From Psychrobacillus sp. FSL H8-0483 (GTDB lineage Bacteria; Bacillota; Bacilli; Bacillales_A; Planococcaceae): a stretch of 64,000 nucleotides of DNA. The stretch lies in assembly GCF_038637725.1 (NCBI RefSeq), contig NZ_CP152052.1, positions 1,161,501 to 1,225,500 on the forward strand. The letters are read 5' to 3'. The position numbers and the translations under genes were made by a program. Below, one piece after another: positions 8,384 to 19,900 of the stretch (the first letter of the stretch is position 1; each line of letters begins with the position of its first letter). The notes below the pieces were generated by a model. The model searched no databases, had not been told where the DNA came from, and was given only the letters and a program-made list of their open reading frames with translations.

Positions 8384-9319
8384 ATGAACGAAATGACAAA
8401 CAAATCTATACTGATCTATGGTGATGCATTTGTAGATTATATAGCAAAGGACCAAAGAAACATGGAATTTACGATGTTTTTAGGTGGAGCTACAGTAAAT
8501 GTTGCAGCAGGAATTGCTAGACTAGGAGCGGCATCTTCTATTATTACTGTTTTAGGAGATGATGAAACTTCGGAGTTTGTAAAAAATGAGCTCGATTCCG
8601 AAGGGGTGGATTTAACATATGCTCAAGTCGTTCCTGAAAAGCGAGTAAGTGGGGTATATGTTCATTTAACGGAGGATAACGACCGAATCTTTCATTCGTA
8701 TGTGGATGAAACGCCTAATATTCAGGTTGATTTTTCTTCATTGAATAATGATGCATTCCAACAAGCCTCCGTTTTTCATTTTTGCTCAGGGACTTTATTT
8801 CACCCATCTGCACTTAAAACTACAAATGTAATTGTGGAGCAATTTAATCAAGCAAATGTTTTTTTGTCGTTTGATGCAAACATTCGACCATTAAGATGGG
8901 AAAGTGAAGAAGTTTGTAGAGACACTATTCGTTCATTTCTTCATTCTGTAGATTTATTGAAGCTAACAGATGAAGAACTTTTCTTTTTGACTGAAACAGA
9001 GTCATTAGAAGAAGGACTTAAGAAGCTTCGTCCATATCATATTCCGATTATCCTGGTTACTGTAGGAGAAAATGGTACTTTTGCAGTGATTGACGATGAA
9101 CTTATACATATTAAAGTGGAAAAAGTAGTACCAGTGGACACCACAGGAGCAGGAGATGCCTTTATGGCAGGTATTCTTTCAAGTATGTACTTAAAAGGAA
9201 AGCCAAAAACAAAAGAAGAATGGATTGACTACATTTCTTTTGGTAATAGACTTGGAGCAATCTGTGCGACAAAAATTGGAGCACTTTCTGCAATGCCAAG
9301 ATTATCGGATCTAGATTAA
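8384..9319 (+). CDS. PfkB-family carbohydrate kinase (fructokinase-like)
   Basis: 311-residue ribokinase-family sugar kinase. The N-terminal PfkB signature region is FLGGATVNVAAGIARLG (about residues 32-48). The C-terminal signature DTTGAGDAFMAG (about 249-260) carries the catalytic Asp in GAGD. Length is normal. It follows the HAD phosphatase by 11 bp with AAAGGAG as ribosome site. A phosphatase-kinase pair suggests sugar metabolism, with fructose the most likely substrate by family, but this is not proven. As I recall B. subtilis, this gene is not found between ykrA and def there. Confidence 0.85.
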   Translation: MNEMTNKSILIYGDAFVDYIAKDQRNMEFTMFLGGATVNVAAGIARLGAASSIITVLGDDETSEFVKNELDSEGVDLTYAQVVPEKRVSGVYVHLTEDNDRIFHSYVDETPNIQVDFSSLNNDAFQQASVFHFCSGTLFHPSALKTTNVIVEQFNQANVFLSFDANIRPLRWESEEVCRDTIRSFLHSVDLLKLTDEELFFLTETESLEEGLKKLRPYHIPIILVTVGENGTFAVIDDELIHIKVEKVVPVDTTGAGDAFMAGILSSMYLKGKPKTKEEWIDYISFGNRLGAICATKIGALSAMPRLSDLD

Positions 9320-9321
9320 AC

Positions 9322-9359
9322 AAAAACGGAGCCTATTGTTTACAATGGCTCCGTTTTTG
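9322..9359. terminator. Bidirectional terminator between the PfkB kinase and def
   Basis: Stem AAAAACGGAGCC / GGCTCCGTTTTT, with A and T tracts on both sides, between convergent genes. Confidence 0.9.
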
Positions 9360-9360
9360 T

Positions 9361-9918
9361 TTATTTTCTATCATAAGGAACTGCATCTGGAATTTCCGCA
9401 TAAGGATTTACTTTATTGATATGATCGTAAAACATAATCCCATTTAAATGGTCTAATTCATGTTGAAATGCAATAGCTGTTAGACCTTTTAAGCGTTTCT
9501 TAAAAGGAGTTCCATCTGGATGAAAGCCGGATGCTGTAATACGTGCATATCTAGGAACATATCCTTCAATTACTTCATCTACTGATAAACAGCCTTCGCC
9601 AGCAGAAATATACGTTTTTTCCACGGAGTGACTAATTATTTTGGGGTTTACAGCTACAAAACTAACTTCATTATCATCTTCATCAGTTAAATGAAGTGCG
9701 AACATTCTTTTTTCAGCGTTTACCTGTGGAGCAGCAATCCCAATACCAGGGCGTATTTTGTATTTCTCCACCAACTCATCGTCTTGACTATTTATTACAT
9801 ATTCTAATAAGTCATTAGCAAGTTTTTTATCATCTTCCGATAAAGGGAATGTCATTTCATGTGTTTTCTTACGTAGAGTGGGATGGCCATCTCTAATGAT
9901 ATCTTGCATTAAAATCAT
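9361..9918 (-). CDS. def: Peptide deformylase
   Basis: Removes the N-formyl group from nascent proteins. The 185-residue protein has all three metal-enzyme motifs: GIGIAAPQV (motif 1), EGCLSV with the Cys ligand (motif 2) and HELDHLNG with the two His ligands and catalytic Glu (motif 3). The insert before motif 1 is typical of the long type 2 deformylases of Gram-positives such as DefB (YkrB). Start chosen at 9918 (MILMQDIIRDGHP) because AAAGGACG precedes it and family members begin there. A start at 9969 would add 17 unsupported residues. Confidence 0.95.
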   Translation of the reverse strand: MILMQDIIRDGHPTLRKKTHEMTFPLSEDDKKLANDLLEYVINSQDDELVEKYKIRPGIGIAAPQVNAEKRMFALHLTDEDDNEVSFVAVNPKIISHSVEKTYISAGEGCLSVDEVIEGYVPRYARITASGFHPDGTPFKKRLKGLTAIAFQHELDHLNGIMFYDHINKVNPYAEIPDAVPYDRK

Positions 9919-10052
9919 TCTAATCGTCCTTTCGAATTTCATATTACTATTATAACGAATAATGAACATTTACTAAACAAAAAGAGAAAAATGGTCAGTT
10001 GATATTAACAACTAGAACTATTATAGTTGAAATGAATATAGGGGGTTAAGAA

Positions 10053-10700
10053 ATGAAAAAAATCAAATATTTTGTACTCGTATGCGTGGTTTTACTCCTT
10101 TCTGCATGTTCTTTAGGGGGAAAAACAGAAGAAAAATTGTCTAACATCCTATCGGAAACCTATGAATTAGAATCTGATTACAGAGATGTACAAAAGCTAT
10201 TAGCAGAAACAGAATTAAAAGAGCAAGCTAATTTTCAAAGTATGATGGAACTAACTAAAGATCAAAAGGAAGAATTAACTGTTCAGGTGGAGGAAACAGC
10301 TAAACTGTTGGAAGAAAGATTAGTATTAGTAGAAAAAGAAAAAGCTGCAATTAATCAAGCATCAGATAAATTGGCAGATATTAAAATACTAATTTCTGAG
10401 ACAAAAGAAGAATCAGAGAAAGCAAGCGTTGAACAAGTGGAAGAAGCATTAAAAAATAGATATGATGCATATGACAATTTAACAGTGCAATATACTACTC
10501 TTGCTGACTTACAAGAAAATTTATATAACATGTTAATAGAAGAAGATGTGGAAATAAGCTCTGTTCAAGAACAAGTGATGGAAGTGAATAAGCAAAATGA
10601 AGTAGTGCAACAATCGGTACAAAATTTTAATGATTTGACCGCTAAGCTTAATCAAGTGAAGGAAGAAGTTTTTACTTCTTTGCAAACAGAAAATAAGTAA
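10053..10700 (+). CDS. YkyA-family cell-wall-binding lipoprotein
   Basis: 215-residue lipoprotein. The signal peptide has a lipobox LLSAC with Cys about residue 19, then a mostly alpha-helical, Glu/Lys-rich body with strong coiled-coil character through about residue 205. This is the layout of YkyA, which lies at the same place between def and pdhA in B. subtilis. The function of the family is unclear; a role at the cell wall has been suggested from the domain name. ATG follows GGGGG at good spacing. Confidence 0.8.
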   Translation: MKKIKYFVLVCVVLLLSACSLGGKTEEKLSNILSETYELESDYRDVQKLLAETELKEQANFQSMMELTKDQKEELTVQVEETAKLLEERLVLVEKEKAAINQASDKLADIKILISETKEESEKASVEQVEEALKNRYDAYDNLTVQYTTLADLQENLYNMLIEEDVEISSVQEQVMEVNKQNEVVQQSVQNFNDLTAKLNQVKEEVFTSLQTENK

Positions 10701-10703
10701 GCG

Positions 10704-10731
10704 AAAAGCAGCCCTTTATGGTGCTGCTTTC
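10704..10731 (+). terminator. Terminator of ykyA, proximal copy
   Basis: Stem AAAGCAGC / GCTGCTTT around CCTTTATGGT. The T tract is poor here, as CAGC follows TTT. An almost identical hairpin with a full T tract lies at 11081-11111. Confidence 0.7.
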
Positions 10732-10855
10732 AGCTTGACGACAAAAGTATTTTTATACATTGTTATGAATAATAATATCGATAAGTATTCCTAAAGAGGT
10801 TACTTTATCTAATTAAAAGTAAAGATAGTGGATATCTATAAGAAATTGTTTATAA

Positions 10856-11030
10856 GGCAAGGACCACCACGAAGACTCTTGTGGGAACAGCTTGAGCTGA
10901 AGACCCCGCAGGAACGCTTGAGGAAGGAAGGCTAAGAATGCCGCGTCCTGCGGCAACACCTTCATGACCAACCTCGTGTTGGCCCGAGGCTGAAGCCAAG
11001 CCCACGGAAAGCGAAGTGGTAGTCCTTGCC
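10856..11030 (-). repeat. Family B repeat element with terminal inverted repeats, copy B1
   Basis: A 175-bp noncoding element with terminal inverted repeats GGCAAGGACCACCAC and GTGGTAGTCCTTGCC (14 of 15 match). It contains the family B core (CCGCAGGAACG, CCCACGGAAAGCG) that is widespread in Bacillales intergenic regions, and the internal hairpin module at 10927-10984. The 10701-11311 gap otherwise holds only the two copies of the ykyA terminator and the pdhA promoter. Confidence 0.7.
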
Positions 11031-11080
11031 GAATTTAATATAAAACTCTAGCCACAAAAATTGAGTTTGTCTACAGTCTG

Positions 11081-11111
11081 AAAGCAGCCCCTTTATGGTG
11101 CTGCTTTTTTT
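11081..11111 (+). terminator. Terminator, distal duplicate copy
   Basis: Stem AAAGCAGC / GCTGCTTT followed by TTTTTT. It is nearly identical to the hairpin right after ykyA, with 350 bp including element B1 between them. Confidence 0.8.
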
Positions 11112-11210
11112 ATGATTCTACTAATCTGATATAGTACAGACATAATTTATCTATAGTACAGAATTTAGTATTTCTAATATTCTTTCAAAAAAAACGTTTA
11201 TTTCATATGA

Positions 11211-11239
11211 TTGACCATAGATTTATTCTTGAGTATACT
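11211..11239 (+). promoter_or_regulatory. SigA promoter of the pdh operon
   Basis: TTGACC, 17-bp spacer, TATACT, about 70 bp upstream of the pdhA start. Confidence 0.75.
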
Positions 11240-11275
11240 AAGAGTGAAATGTTGTTGTATTACTTTATATGTTAA

Positions 11276-12424
<1,149 letters not shown>

Positions 12425-12427
12425 CCG

Positions 12428-13405
12428 ATGGCACAAATGACGATGATTCAAGCAATTACGGATGCACTCCGTACTGAGCTTAAAAATGATGAAAACGTTC
12501 TAGTTTTCGGTGAAGACGTTGGCGTTAACGGCGGTGTATTCCGTGCAACTGAAGGGTTACAAAAAGAATTCGGAGAAGACAGAGTATTCGATACACCTCT
12601 AGCTGAATCTGGTATTGGTGGATTAGCTGTTGGTCTATCATTACAAGGTTTCCGTCCAGTTCCTGAAATTCAGTTCTTTGGATTTGTATTTGAAGTAATG
12701 GATTCTATTGCTGGTCAACTTGCTCGTATGCGTTTCCGTACAGGTGGAGCATTTAATGCACCAGTAACTATTCGTTCTCCATTTGGTGGAGGCGTTCATA
12801 CTCCAGAAATGCATGCAGATAGTTTAGAGCTTTTAATGACTTCTACACCTGGTGTAAAAGTGGTTATTCCTTCTACACCTTACGATGCAAAAGGTTTATT
12901 AATCTCTGCGATACGAGATAATGACCCAGTAATTTATCTAGAGCATATGAAACTATACCGTTCTTTCCGTGGAGAAGTTCCAGAAGAAGAGTATACAATT
13001 CCTCTTGGAAAAGCTGATGTAAAACGTGAAGGATCAGATTTAACCATTATTGCATACGGTGCAATGGTGCATGAGAGTTTGAAAGCAGCAGAAGAGTTAG
13101 AAAAAGAAGGTCATTCGGTAGAAGTTGTGGATTTACGTACTATTCAACCGTTAGATATTGAAACGATTATCGCTTCAGTAGAAAAAACAAATCGTGCAAT
13201 TGTTGTACAAGAAGCGCAAAAACAAGCTGGTATAGCTGCAAACGTAGTAGCAGAGATTACAGAAAGAGCTATATTGAGTTTAGAAGCTCCTGTGCTACGT
13301 GTGACTGCTGCTGATACAGTATTCCCATTCTCTCAAGCAGAAACTGTTTGGTTACCTAATTCTAAGGATATAGTAGAAACAGCTAAAAAAGTTTTAACGT
13401 TCTAA
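12428..13405 (+). CDS. pdhB: Pyruvate dehydrogenase E1 component subunit beta
   Basis: Beta subunit of the E1 heterotetramer, 325 residues. It has the transketolase-type pyrimidine-binding domain ([17 protein letters not shown], about 28-44, with the conserved Glu that activates ThDP further on in [15 protein letters not shown]), and a C-terminal transketolase domain ([15 protein letters not shown], then [12 protein letters not shown]). Length is normal. ATG follows AAGGAG, which lies in the end of pdhA. Confidence 0.97.
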   Translation: MAQMTMIQAITDALRTELKNDENVLVFGEDVGVNGGVFRATEGLQKEFGEDRVFDTPLAESGIGGLAVGLSLQGFRPVPEIQFFGFVFEVMDSIAGQLARMRFRTGGAFNAPVTIRSPFGGGVHTPEMHADSLELLMTSTPGVKVVIPSTPYDAKGLLISAIRDNDPVIYLEHMKLYRSFRGEVPEEEYTIPLGKADVKREGSDLTIIAYGAMVHESLKAAEELEKEGHSVEVVDLRTIQPLDIETIIASVEKTNRAIVVQEAQKQAGIAANVVAEITERAILSLEAPVLRVTAADTVFPFSQAETVWLPNSKDIVETAKKVLTF

Positions 13406-13436
13406 TTTTAAACTCACTATAGAAAGGGTGAAGACT

Positions 13437-14789
13437 ATGTCGTTTGAATTTCGATTACCGGATATCGGTGAGGGTATCCATGAAGGCGAAATCGTTAAAT
13501 GGTTTGTAAAAGCTGGTGATGAAGTACAAGAAGATGATATATTATGTGAAGTACAAAATGATAAAGCTGTTGTAGAAATTCCTTCTCCCGTAAAAGGAAA
13601 AGTAACGGAAGTATTAGTAGGTGAAGGAACAGTAGCAGTAGTGGGAGATATACTGATTAAGTTAGACGCTCCTGGATATGAGGACCTTAAGTTTAAAGGA
13701 GATCATAGCGAAGAAGAACAAACAGAAGCACAAGTTCAAGCAACTGCAGAAGCTGGTCAAAAGATCGAAAAAGAAGCTGTGGAAACGCCTAAACAATCCG
13801 AAGTTTCTAATGAAGCAGTGAAAAAAGAGTCCAAACAAGAACCTAAAGGGGACACACGTGTCGTAGCGATGCCTTCTGTTCGTAAATTTGCTCGTGAAAA
13901 CGAGGTAAATATTGCGGATGTAAACGGTTCAGGGAAAAATGGTCGAATTTTAAAAGCAGATATTGAATCATTCTTATCTGGTGGTCAAAAATCTGCCGAA
14001 GTTTCTGCTTCAGCAGAGGTTAAAGAAACAACAAACGAAACGAAGATAGAAGAAAAAACATCTGCACCAGTTCCATTAGAAGGTGAATTCCCAGAAACAA
14101 GGGAAAAACTATCTCCAATGCGTAAGGCAATTGCAAAAGCAATGGTACATTCCAAACATACTGCACCTCATGTAACACTAATGGATGAAGTAGATGTAAC
14201 AGAGCTAGTAGCACATCGTAAAAAGTTCAAAGATATTGCTGCTGAGAAAAACATTAAGTTAACATACTTACCTTATGTGGTAAAAGCGCTTGTGAGTGCA
14301 TTACGAGAGTTCCCGCAATTCAATACATCGTACGACGATGCAACGAATGAAGTAATTCAAAAACACTATTTTAACATTGGTATTGCAGCGGATACAGATA
14401 AAGGGCTATTAGTTCCTGTTATTAAAAATGCAGATCGCAAATCTGTGTTTGCTATTTCAGATGAAATTAATGCACTTGCAACTAAAGCACGTGATGGTAA
14501 ATTATCTTCTGCTGAAATGAAGGGCGCGTCTTGCTCTATAACGAATATTGGTTCAGCTGGAGGGCAATGGTTTACGCCAGTTATCAATCATCCAGAAGTT
14601 GCAATTCTAGGAATTGGTCGAATTTCAGAAAAACCAGTAATAAAAAATGGTGAAATTGTAGCGGCTCCTGTGTTAGCATTATCCTTGAGCTTTGATCATC
14701 GAATGATCGATGGCGCGACTGCGCAACATGCGTTGAACCATATGAAACGTTTGCTTAGCAGTCCAGAACTATTATTAATGGAGGCGTAA
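13437..14789 (+). CDS. pdhC: Pyruvate dehydrogenase E2 component, dihydrolipoamide acetyltransferase
   Basis: Core enzyme of the complex, 450 residues. An N-terminal lipoyl domain (1-80) carries the lipoylated Lys in QNDKAVVEI. It is followed by an Ala/Glu/Lys-rich flexible linker, a peripheral-subunit-binding domain ([16 protein letters not shown] to [10 protein letters not shown], about 141-177), a second linker, and the catalytic acyltransferase domain ending in the active-site motif [10 protein letters not shown]. Only one lipoyl domain is present, as in Bacillus. Start chosen at the ATG at 13437, because the GTG at 13428 is part of the AAAGGGTG ribosome site. Confidence 0.96.
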   Translation: MSFEFRLPDIGEGIHEGEIVKWFVKAGDEVQEDDILCEVQNDKAVVEIPSPVKGKVTEVLVGEGTVAVVGDILIKLDAPGYEDLKFKGDHSEEEQTEAQVQATAEAGQKIEKEAVETPKQSEVSNEAVKKESKQEPKGDTRVVAMPSVRKFARENEVNIADVNGSGKNGRILKADIESFLSGGQKSAEVSASAEVKETTNETKIEEKTSAPVPLEGEFPETREKLSPMRKAIAKAMVHSKHTAPHVTLMDEVDVTELVAHRKKFKDIAAEKNIKLTYLPYVVKALVSALREFPQFNTSYDDATNEVIQKHYFNIGIAADTDKGLLVPVIKNADRKSVFAISDEINALATKARDGKLSSAEMKGASCSITNIGSAGGQWFTPVINHPEVAILGIGRISEKPVIKNGEIVAAPVLALSLSFDHRMIDGATAQHALNHMKRLLSSPELLLMEA

Positions 14790-14793
14790 AAAA

Positions 14794-16206
14794 ATGGTAG
14801 TAGGAGATTTCCCGATTGAAACAGATACTTTAGTAATAGGTTCAGGTCCCGGAGGATATGTAGCTGCAATTCGTGCTGCACAAACAGGACAAAAAGTTGT
14901 AGTAGTTGAAAAAGAACATATAGGTGGAGTGTGCTTAAACGTAGGTTGTATTCCTTCCAAAGCATTGATTTCTGTTGGTCATCGTTTTGAACAAGCAAAG
15001 CATGCGGATGAAATGGGTATTACAGCAACTGACGTGAAAATTGACTTTACAAAATCTCAAGCTTTCAAAGATAGTGTTGTAAAAAAATTAACGAGTGGTG
15101 TTTCTGGTTTATTAAAAGGAAACAATATAGAGGTCGTTAGTGGAGAAGCTTATTTTGTTGATGCAAATACAGTTCGTGTAATGGACGAAAAGTCTGCACA
15201 AACATATACATTTAAACATGCGATTATCGCAACTGGATCACGTCCAGTAGAAATTCCGACGTTTAAATATACAAAGCGTGTAATTAACTCTACAGGTGCC
15301 TTAAGTTTATCTGAGATTCCAGAAAACTTGGTAGTTATTGGCGGCGGATACATTGGTACAGAGCTAGGTTCAGCGTTTGCTAACTTAGGTTCTAAAGTAA
15401 CAATTATCGAAGGTGGCGATGATATTTTAGCTGGTTTCGAAAAACAAATGACGACAATAGTTAAAAAAGGCCTGAAGAAAAAAGGCGTTGAAATTGCTGT
15501 TAAAGCATCTGCTAAAGGTGTAGAAGAATCTGATAATGGCGTAGTAGTTACATATGAAGTTGGCGGAGAAGAGAAAAAAGTAGAAGCTGATTACGTATTA
15601 GTAACTGTAGGTCGTCGTCCAAATACGGATGAAATCGGATTAGAAGAATTAGGTATTAAATTTGCAGAACGCGGATTAATCGAAGTAGACAAGCAATGTC
15701 GCACAAGCATTAACAATATTTTTGCAATCGGTGATGTTGTTGCAGGTCCTCAACTTGCACATAAAGCTTCATATGAAGGTAAAGTAGCTGCTGAAGTAAT
15801 TGCTGGACAAACTTCTGTTGTAGATTATTTAGCAATTCCTGCAGTTTGTTTCACAGATCCAGAATTAGCGACAGTTGGTTTATCAGAAGCGCAAGCGAAA
15901 GAACAAGGTTATGATGTTGCTGCTGGGAAATTCCCATTCGGAGCAAACGGTCGTGCACTTGCACTTAACGCTACAGAAGGTTTTGTGAAACTTGTTTCTC
16001 GTAAAGAAGACGGGTTACTTCTTGGAGCGCAAATCGTAGGGCAAGGAGCTTCTGATATGATCGCTGAACTTGGTTTAGCTATTGAAGCTGGTATGACTGT
16101 TGAAGATATCGCAATGACTATTCATGCTCACCCAACTTTAGGTGAAATTGCAATGGAAGCTGCGGAAGTAGTAATGGGTCATCCAATTCATATCCTTTCT
16201 AAATAA
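14794..16206 (+). CDS. pdhD: Dihydrolipoyl dehydrogenase (E3)
   Basis: FAD-dependent E3 enzyme that reoxidises lipoamide, 470 residues. FAD-binding [15 protein letters not shown] (about 15-29), redox disulfide [15 protein letters not shown] (about 43-57), NAD-binding [16 protein letters not shown], second FAD motif [18 protein letters not shown], and the C-terminal His-Glu pair in HAHPTLGE. Full length. The ribosome site GGAGG is in the last codons of pdhC. Last gene of the operon, followed by a strong terminator. Confidence 0.97.
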   Translation: MVVGDFPIETDTLVIGSGPGGYVAAIRAAQTGQKVVVVEKEHIGGVCLNVGCIPSKALISVGHRFEQAKHADEMGITATDVKIDFTKSQAFKDSVVKKLTSGVSGLLKGNNIEVVSGEAYFVDANTVRVMDEKSAQTYTFKHAIIATGSRPVEIPTFKYTKRVINSTGALSLSEIPENLVVIGGGYIGTELGSAFANLGSKVTIIEGGDDILAGFEKQMTTIVKKGLKKKGVEIAVKASAKGVEESDNGVVVTYEVGGEEKKVEADYVLVTVGRRPNTDEIGLEELGIKFAERGLIEVDKQCRTSINNIFAIGDVVAGPQLAHKASYEGKVAAEVIAGQTSVVDYLAIPAVCFTDPELATVGLSEAQAKEQGYDVAAGKFPFGANGRALALNATEGFVKLVSRKEDGLLLGAQIVGQGASDMIAELGLAIEAGMTVEDIAMTIHAHPTLGEIAMEAAEVVMGHPIHILSK

Positions 16207-16213
16207 TATAAAT

Positions 16214-16263
16214 AAAAAACTACTTGTCGCTGAATACTCTTTCAGCGATCAAGTAGTTTTTTT
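16214..16263. terminator. Bidirectional terminator between pdhD and tetR
   Basis: Stem AAAAACTACTTG / CAAGTAGTTTTT with an inner stem TCGCTGAA / TTTCAGCGA. The right arm overlaps the last codons of the convergent tetR gene. Confidence 0.9.
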
Positions 16264-16856
16264 GTGTCTTCTGTCAAAAATGGAGTGGTCAAGCCAGCAA
16301 CTAATGAGTCAACACGATCAACTAGGAATTTTGCTAAATCACGATAATTAAAATTTGTTTTGCAAAGAACGATCAATTCTACATAACTTTTTGTTATCCC
16401 TTTTACTAACAAAATTAAATCTTTTAAATGCAAGGAGACCTTATCCCCGTAAGAACCGACAAGTAAGTTTTGTAGATGTTCATTTAGTTTCATGTCCATT
16501 TGAGTCATAACACTAAATAACTCGCGATTGTCAGGCTTTGTATTTTCTCTAAGTTGCATGAGAATAAAATCAGAGTATTTATCGATTTCTTCAAGTTGTA
16601 TACATAGGAACATTTGTAACTTTTCCTTTGCAGGTATATTCATTTCAAAAACAGTAGAAATTCTTTCGGATAGTCTTTCTGAAAATAATTCAAATATACT
16701 AATTAGAAGACTTTCTTTTGATTTGAAATATATATAAAATGCACCCTTAGAAATTCCACATGCTTCTGTTATTTCTTGTACAGAAGTTGTTTCAAAGCCA
16801 TTCTTTGCAATTAATTCGACTGCTTTTTCAATAATTAATATTTTTTTGTCAGGCAT
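16242..16856 (-). CDS. TetR-family transcriptional repressor of the adjacent RND efflux gene
   Basis: 204-residue regulator with an N-terminal TetR helix-turn-helix (about residues 5-50: VELIAKNGFETTSVQEITE, then GISKGAFYIYFKSKESLL) and a helical ligand-binding domain. It is divergently transcribed from the RND transporter gene, with a 14-bp-arm palindrome between them that overlaps both promoters. This is the usual layout for a local repressor that releases on binding the pump's substrate. The ligand is unknown. The ribosome site AGTAGG is moderate. Confidence 0.88.
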   Translation of the reverse strand: MPDKKILIIEKAVELIAKNGFETTSVQEITEACGISKGAFYIYFKSKESLLISIFELFSERLSERISTVFEMNIPAKEKLQMFLCIQLEEIDKYSDFILMQLRENTKPDNRELFSVMTQMDMKLNEHLQNLLVGSYGDKVSLHLKDLILLVKGITKSYVELIVLCKTNFNYRDLAKFLVDRVDSLVAGLTTPFLTEDTKKLLDR

Positions 16857-16879
16857 ATTAGGACCTACTTTCTTTTTAG

Positions 16880-16935
16880 TTGACTTATGACTGACTGGTC
16901 ATTTACTATTGTAAAGTAAAGTGACCAGCCAGTCA
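16880..16935. promoter_or_regulatory. TetR operator overlapping two divergent promoters
   Basis: Inverted repeat TGACTGACTGGTCA (16888-16901) and TGACCAGCCAGTCA (16922-16935), with one mismatch. Plus strand: TTGACT (16880) and TACTAT (16904) drive the RND gene. Minus strand: TTGACT, 17-bp spacer, TACAAT drive tetR. Each operator arm falls in a promoter, so a bound repressor should silence both genes. Confidence 0.8.
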
Positions 16936-16960
16936 AAATAAATAAACGTGGGGGAAAATA

Positions 16961-19900
16961 ATGAATTCCATAATTAATTTTGTTATGAAGAATAAATTAG
17001 CGGTATGGCTATTAACGTTAATCATTACTGTTACTGGTATTTATGCTGGAACACAAATGAAACTAGAAACAATTCCAGATATTACGATTCCAGTAGTTAC
17101 GGTTACGACAGTTTATCCTGGAGCGACACCGGAACAAGTGGCAAAGGATGTATCTGAGCCATTTGAAAAAGCTGTCAATAATCTAGAAGGTGTGAAAACT
17201 GTAAGTTCTACATCCTTTCAAAATGCATCTTCACTCCAAATTGAATTTGCATATGGAATTGATATGAAAGAAGCAGAAGCAGAAGTAAAAGCAGCTTTGG
17301 ACAATGTAGTAAAGCCTGATAACGTTCAAGATCCATCGATTGCAAGAATTAGTATGAACGCATTCCCAATTATTGCGTTAAGCGTTTCGAATAGCGAAAA
17401 AGATCTAGCTACGTTAACAGATGATGTCGAAAATGATATTGTTCCTCAAATAGCAGGAATTGAAGGTGTATCTTCTGTTGCTGTTTCTGGACAACAAGTA
17501 GAAGAAGTTAGTTTAGTTTTTGATCAAAAGAAAATGGCTCAAATTGGTTTAGATGAAGCAACTGTTAAAGCTATCATACAAGGTACAAATTTAACGATGC
17601 CTTTAGGATTATTCCAATTCTCTGAGGAAGAACAGTCAGTTGTAGTAGATGGGAAAGTTGCAACATTAGCAGATCTAGAAAACCTTCCAATTCCAGTAGT
17701 AAGTCCTACAGGAATGTCTTCTGTGACTCTAAAAGAGATAGCTAAAATTGAATTTATTGGTAAAGCAGAATCTATCTCACGTACAAATGGGCAAGAAGCG
17801 ATTGCTATTCAAATTGTAAAGGCACAAGATGCAAATACAGTAGATGTAGCAAATGCTGTGAAAGACATGATTCCGGATTTAGAGAAAGATTTTGATGGTT
17901 TAGATGTTGAGTTAACCTTGGATCAAGGAGAACCTATTGAGGCTTCTGTGGAAACAATGATGAGCAAAGCGTTATTTGGTGCACTATTTGCGGTAATTAT
18001 CATCTTATTGTTCTTACGTAACTTCAAGTCTACCATCATTTCCATTATTTCCATTCCGTTATCCATTTTAATCGCGTTTATTTTACTAAATCAAATGGAC
18101 ATAACACTGAATATGATGACTCTTGGAGCAATGACGGTAGCTATCGCACGTGTTATTGATGATTCTATAGTCGTTGTGGAAAATATTTATCGAAGAATGA
18201 ACTTGACGAGTGAAAAATTAACAGGCAAGGACTTAATTCGTGAAGCAACAAAAGAAATGTTTGTTCCAATTTTATCATCTACACTAGTTACTATTGCAGT
18301 ATTTTTACCTTTAGGATTAGTTAGTGGTATGGTTGGAGAATTATTTTTACCATTCGCATTAACCATGGTATTTGCATTACTTGCATCATTACTTGTAGCG
18401 GTTACAATCGTTCCGATGCTTGCTCATTCTTTATTCAAAAAGAATATGGAAAAAGGTCCAGGTTCTCATAAAGAAACGCAAGGAAAACTTGCTGCTGGTT
18501 ATAAAAAGTCCTTAAATTGGGCGTTAAACCACAAGGCGATTACTTCTATAGCTGCAGTTGTATTGCTAGTCGCAAGTTTGTTTCTGATTCCAATAGTAGG
18601 TGTCAGTTTCTTACCAGATGAAGAGCAAAAGTTAATGTATGTAACGTATACACCAGATGCTGGAGAAACATCCGATGATGTTAGTGCGAGTGTCGAACAA
18701 GTAGAAAACTACTTCTTAGAAAAAGAGAACGTTGATATTGTTCAAGTATCCATTGGTGGAGCAAATCCAATGGCCCCAGGAGCTTCTAACGGTTCCTTAA
18801 TGTACATCACATTTGATCCTGAAACGGAAGAATTTACGAAAGTAAAAGAAGATGTGATGAAAGAAATCCAATCATTTGATGTAAAAGGTGAATGGAAATC
18901 TCAAGACTTCTCGACAAGTGGTTCAAGTAATGGAGTCAGTTATTTTGTGTATGGAAATAATAAAAAAGAAATTGAACCAATTATAGAAGATATTGCATCT
19001 ATTTTAGAGGACAATAAAGATATCAAAGATGTGAATACAAGCTTATCTAAATCCTATAAAGAATATACTTTTGTAGTAGACCAAGATAAACTAACACAAT
19101 ACGGTTTAACAACAGCACAAATTGGGATGAAGTTAAATCCAAATGTGCAACGAGAAGTTCTAACGACGATTACGAAAGAAGATCAAACGTTTGATGTATA
19201 TATTGATAAAAAGATTGAAAAACAAACATCAGTAGAAGATTTATTAAAAGAAACAATAGCAACTCCACTTGGTATAGAAGTTCCAATTTCTGAACTGGTA
19301 CATGTAGAAGAAGGAACAAGTTCTGATACTGTAAATCGTCGAGAAGGAAAAATCTTTGCGAGTGTTTCTGGTACTTTAACTGCTAAAGATGTAGCAAAAA
19401 CTTCTAAAGCTATTCAAGCAGAAATCGATAAGTTAGATGTTCCAGCAGGTATAGAAATTAATACTTCTGGTGTAACAGCGGATATTACGGAGGCATTTAC
19501 GCAACTAGGTTTAGCCATGCTAGCAGCGATTGCGATTGTATATCTAATCCTTGTCATAACGTTTGGCGGAGGACTTGCACCGTTTGCGATTCTATTCTCA
19601 TTACCGTTCACAGCTATTGGGGCTTTAGTTGGATTAGCGATTGCGGGTGAAACACTAAGTGTATCTTCCATGCTTGGTCTATTAATGTTAATAGGGATTG
19701 TTGTCACAAATGCGATTGTATTAATTGATAGAGTAATTCATAAAGAAAAAGAAGGTCACTCAACTCGTGAAGCTATTCTTGAAGCTGGATCGACAAGACT
19801 TCGCCCAATCTTAATGACTGCACTTGCTACAATTGGGGCGCTAATACCGCTTGCAATTGGAGCAGAAGGTAGTGGCTTAATATCAAAAGGGTTGGGAATT

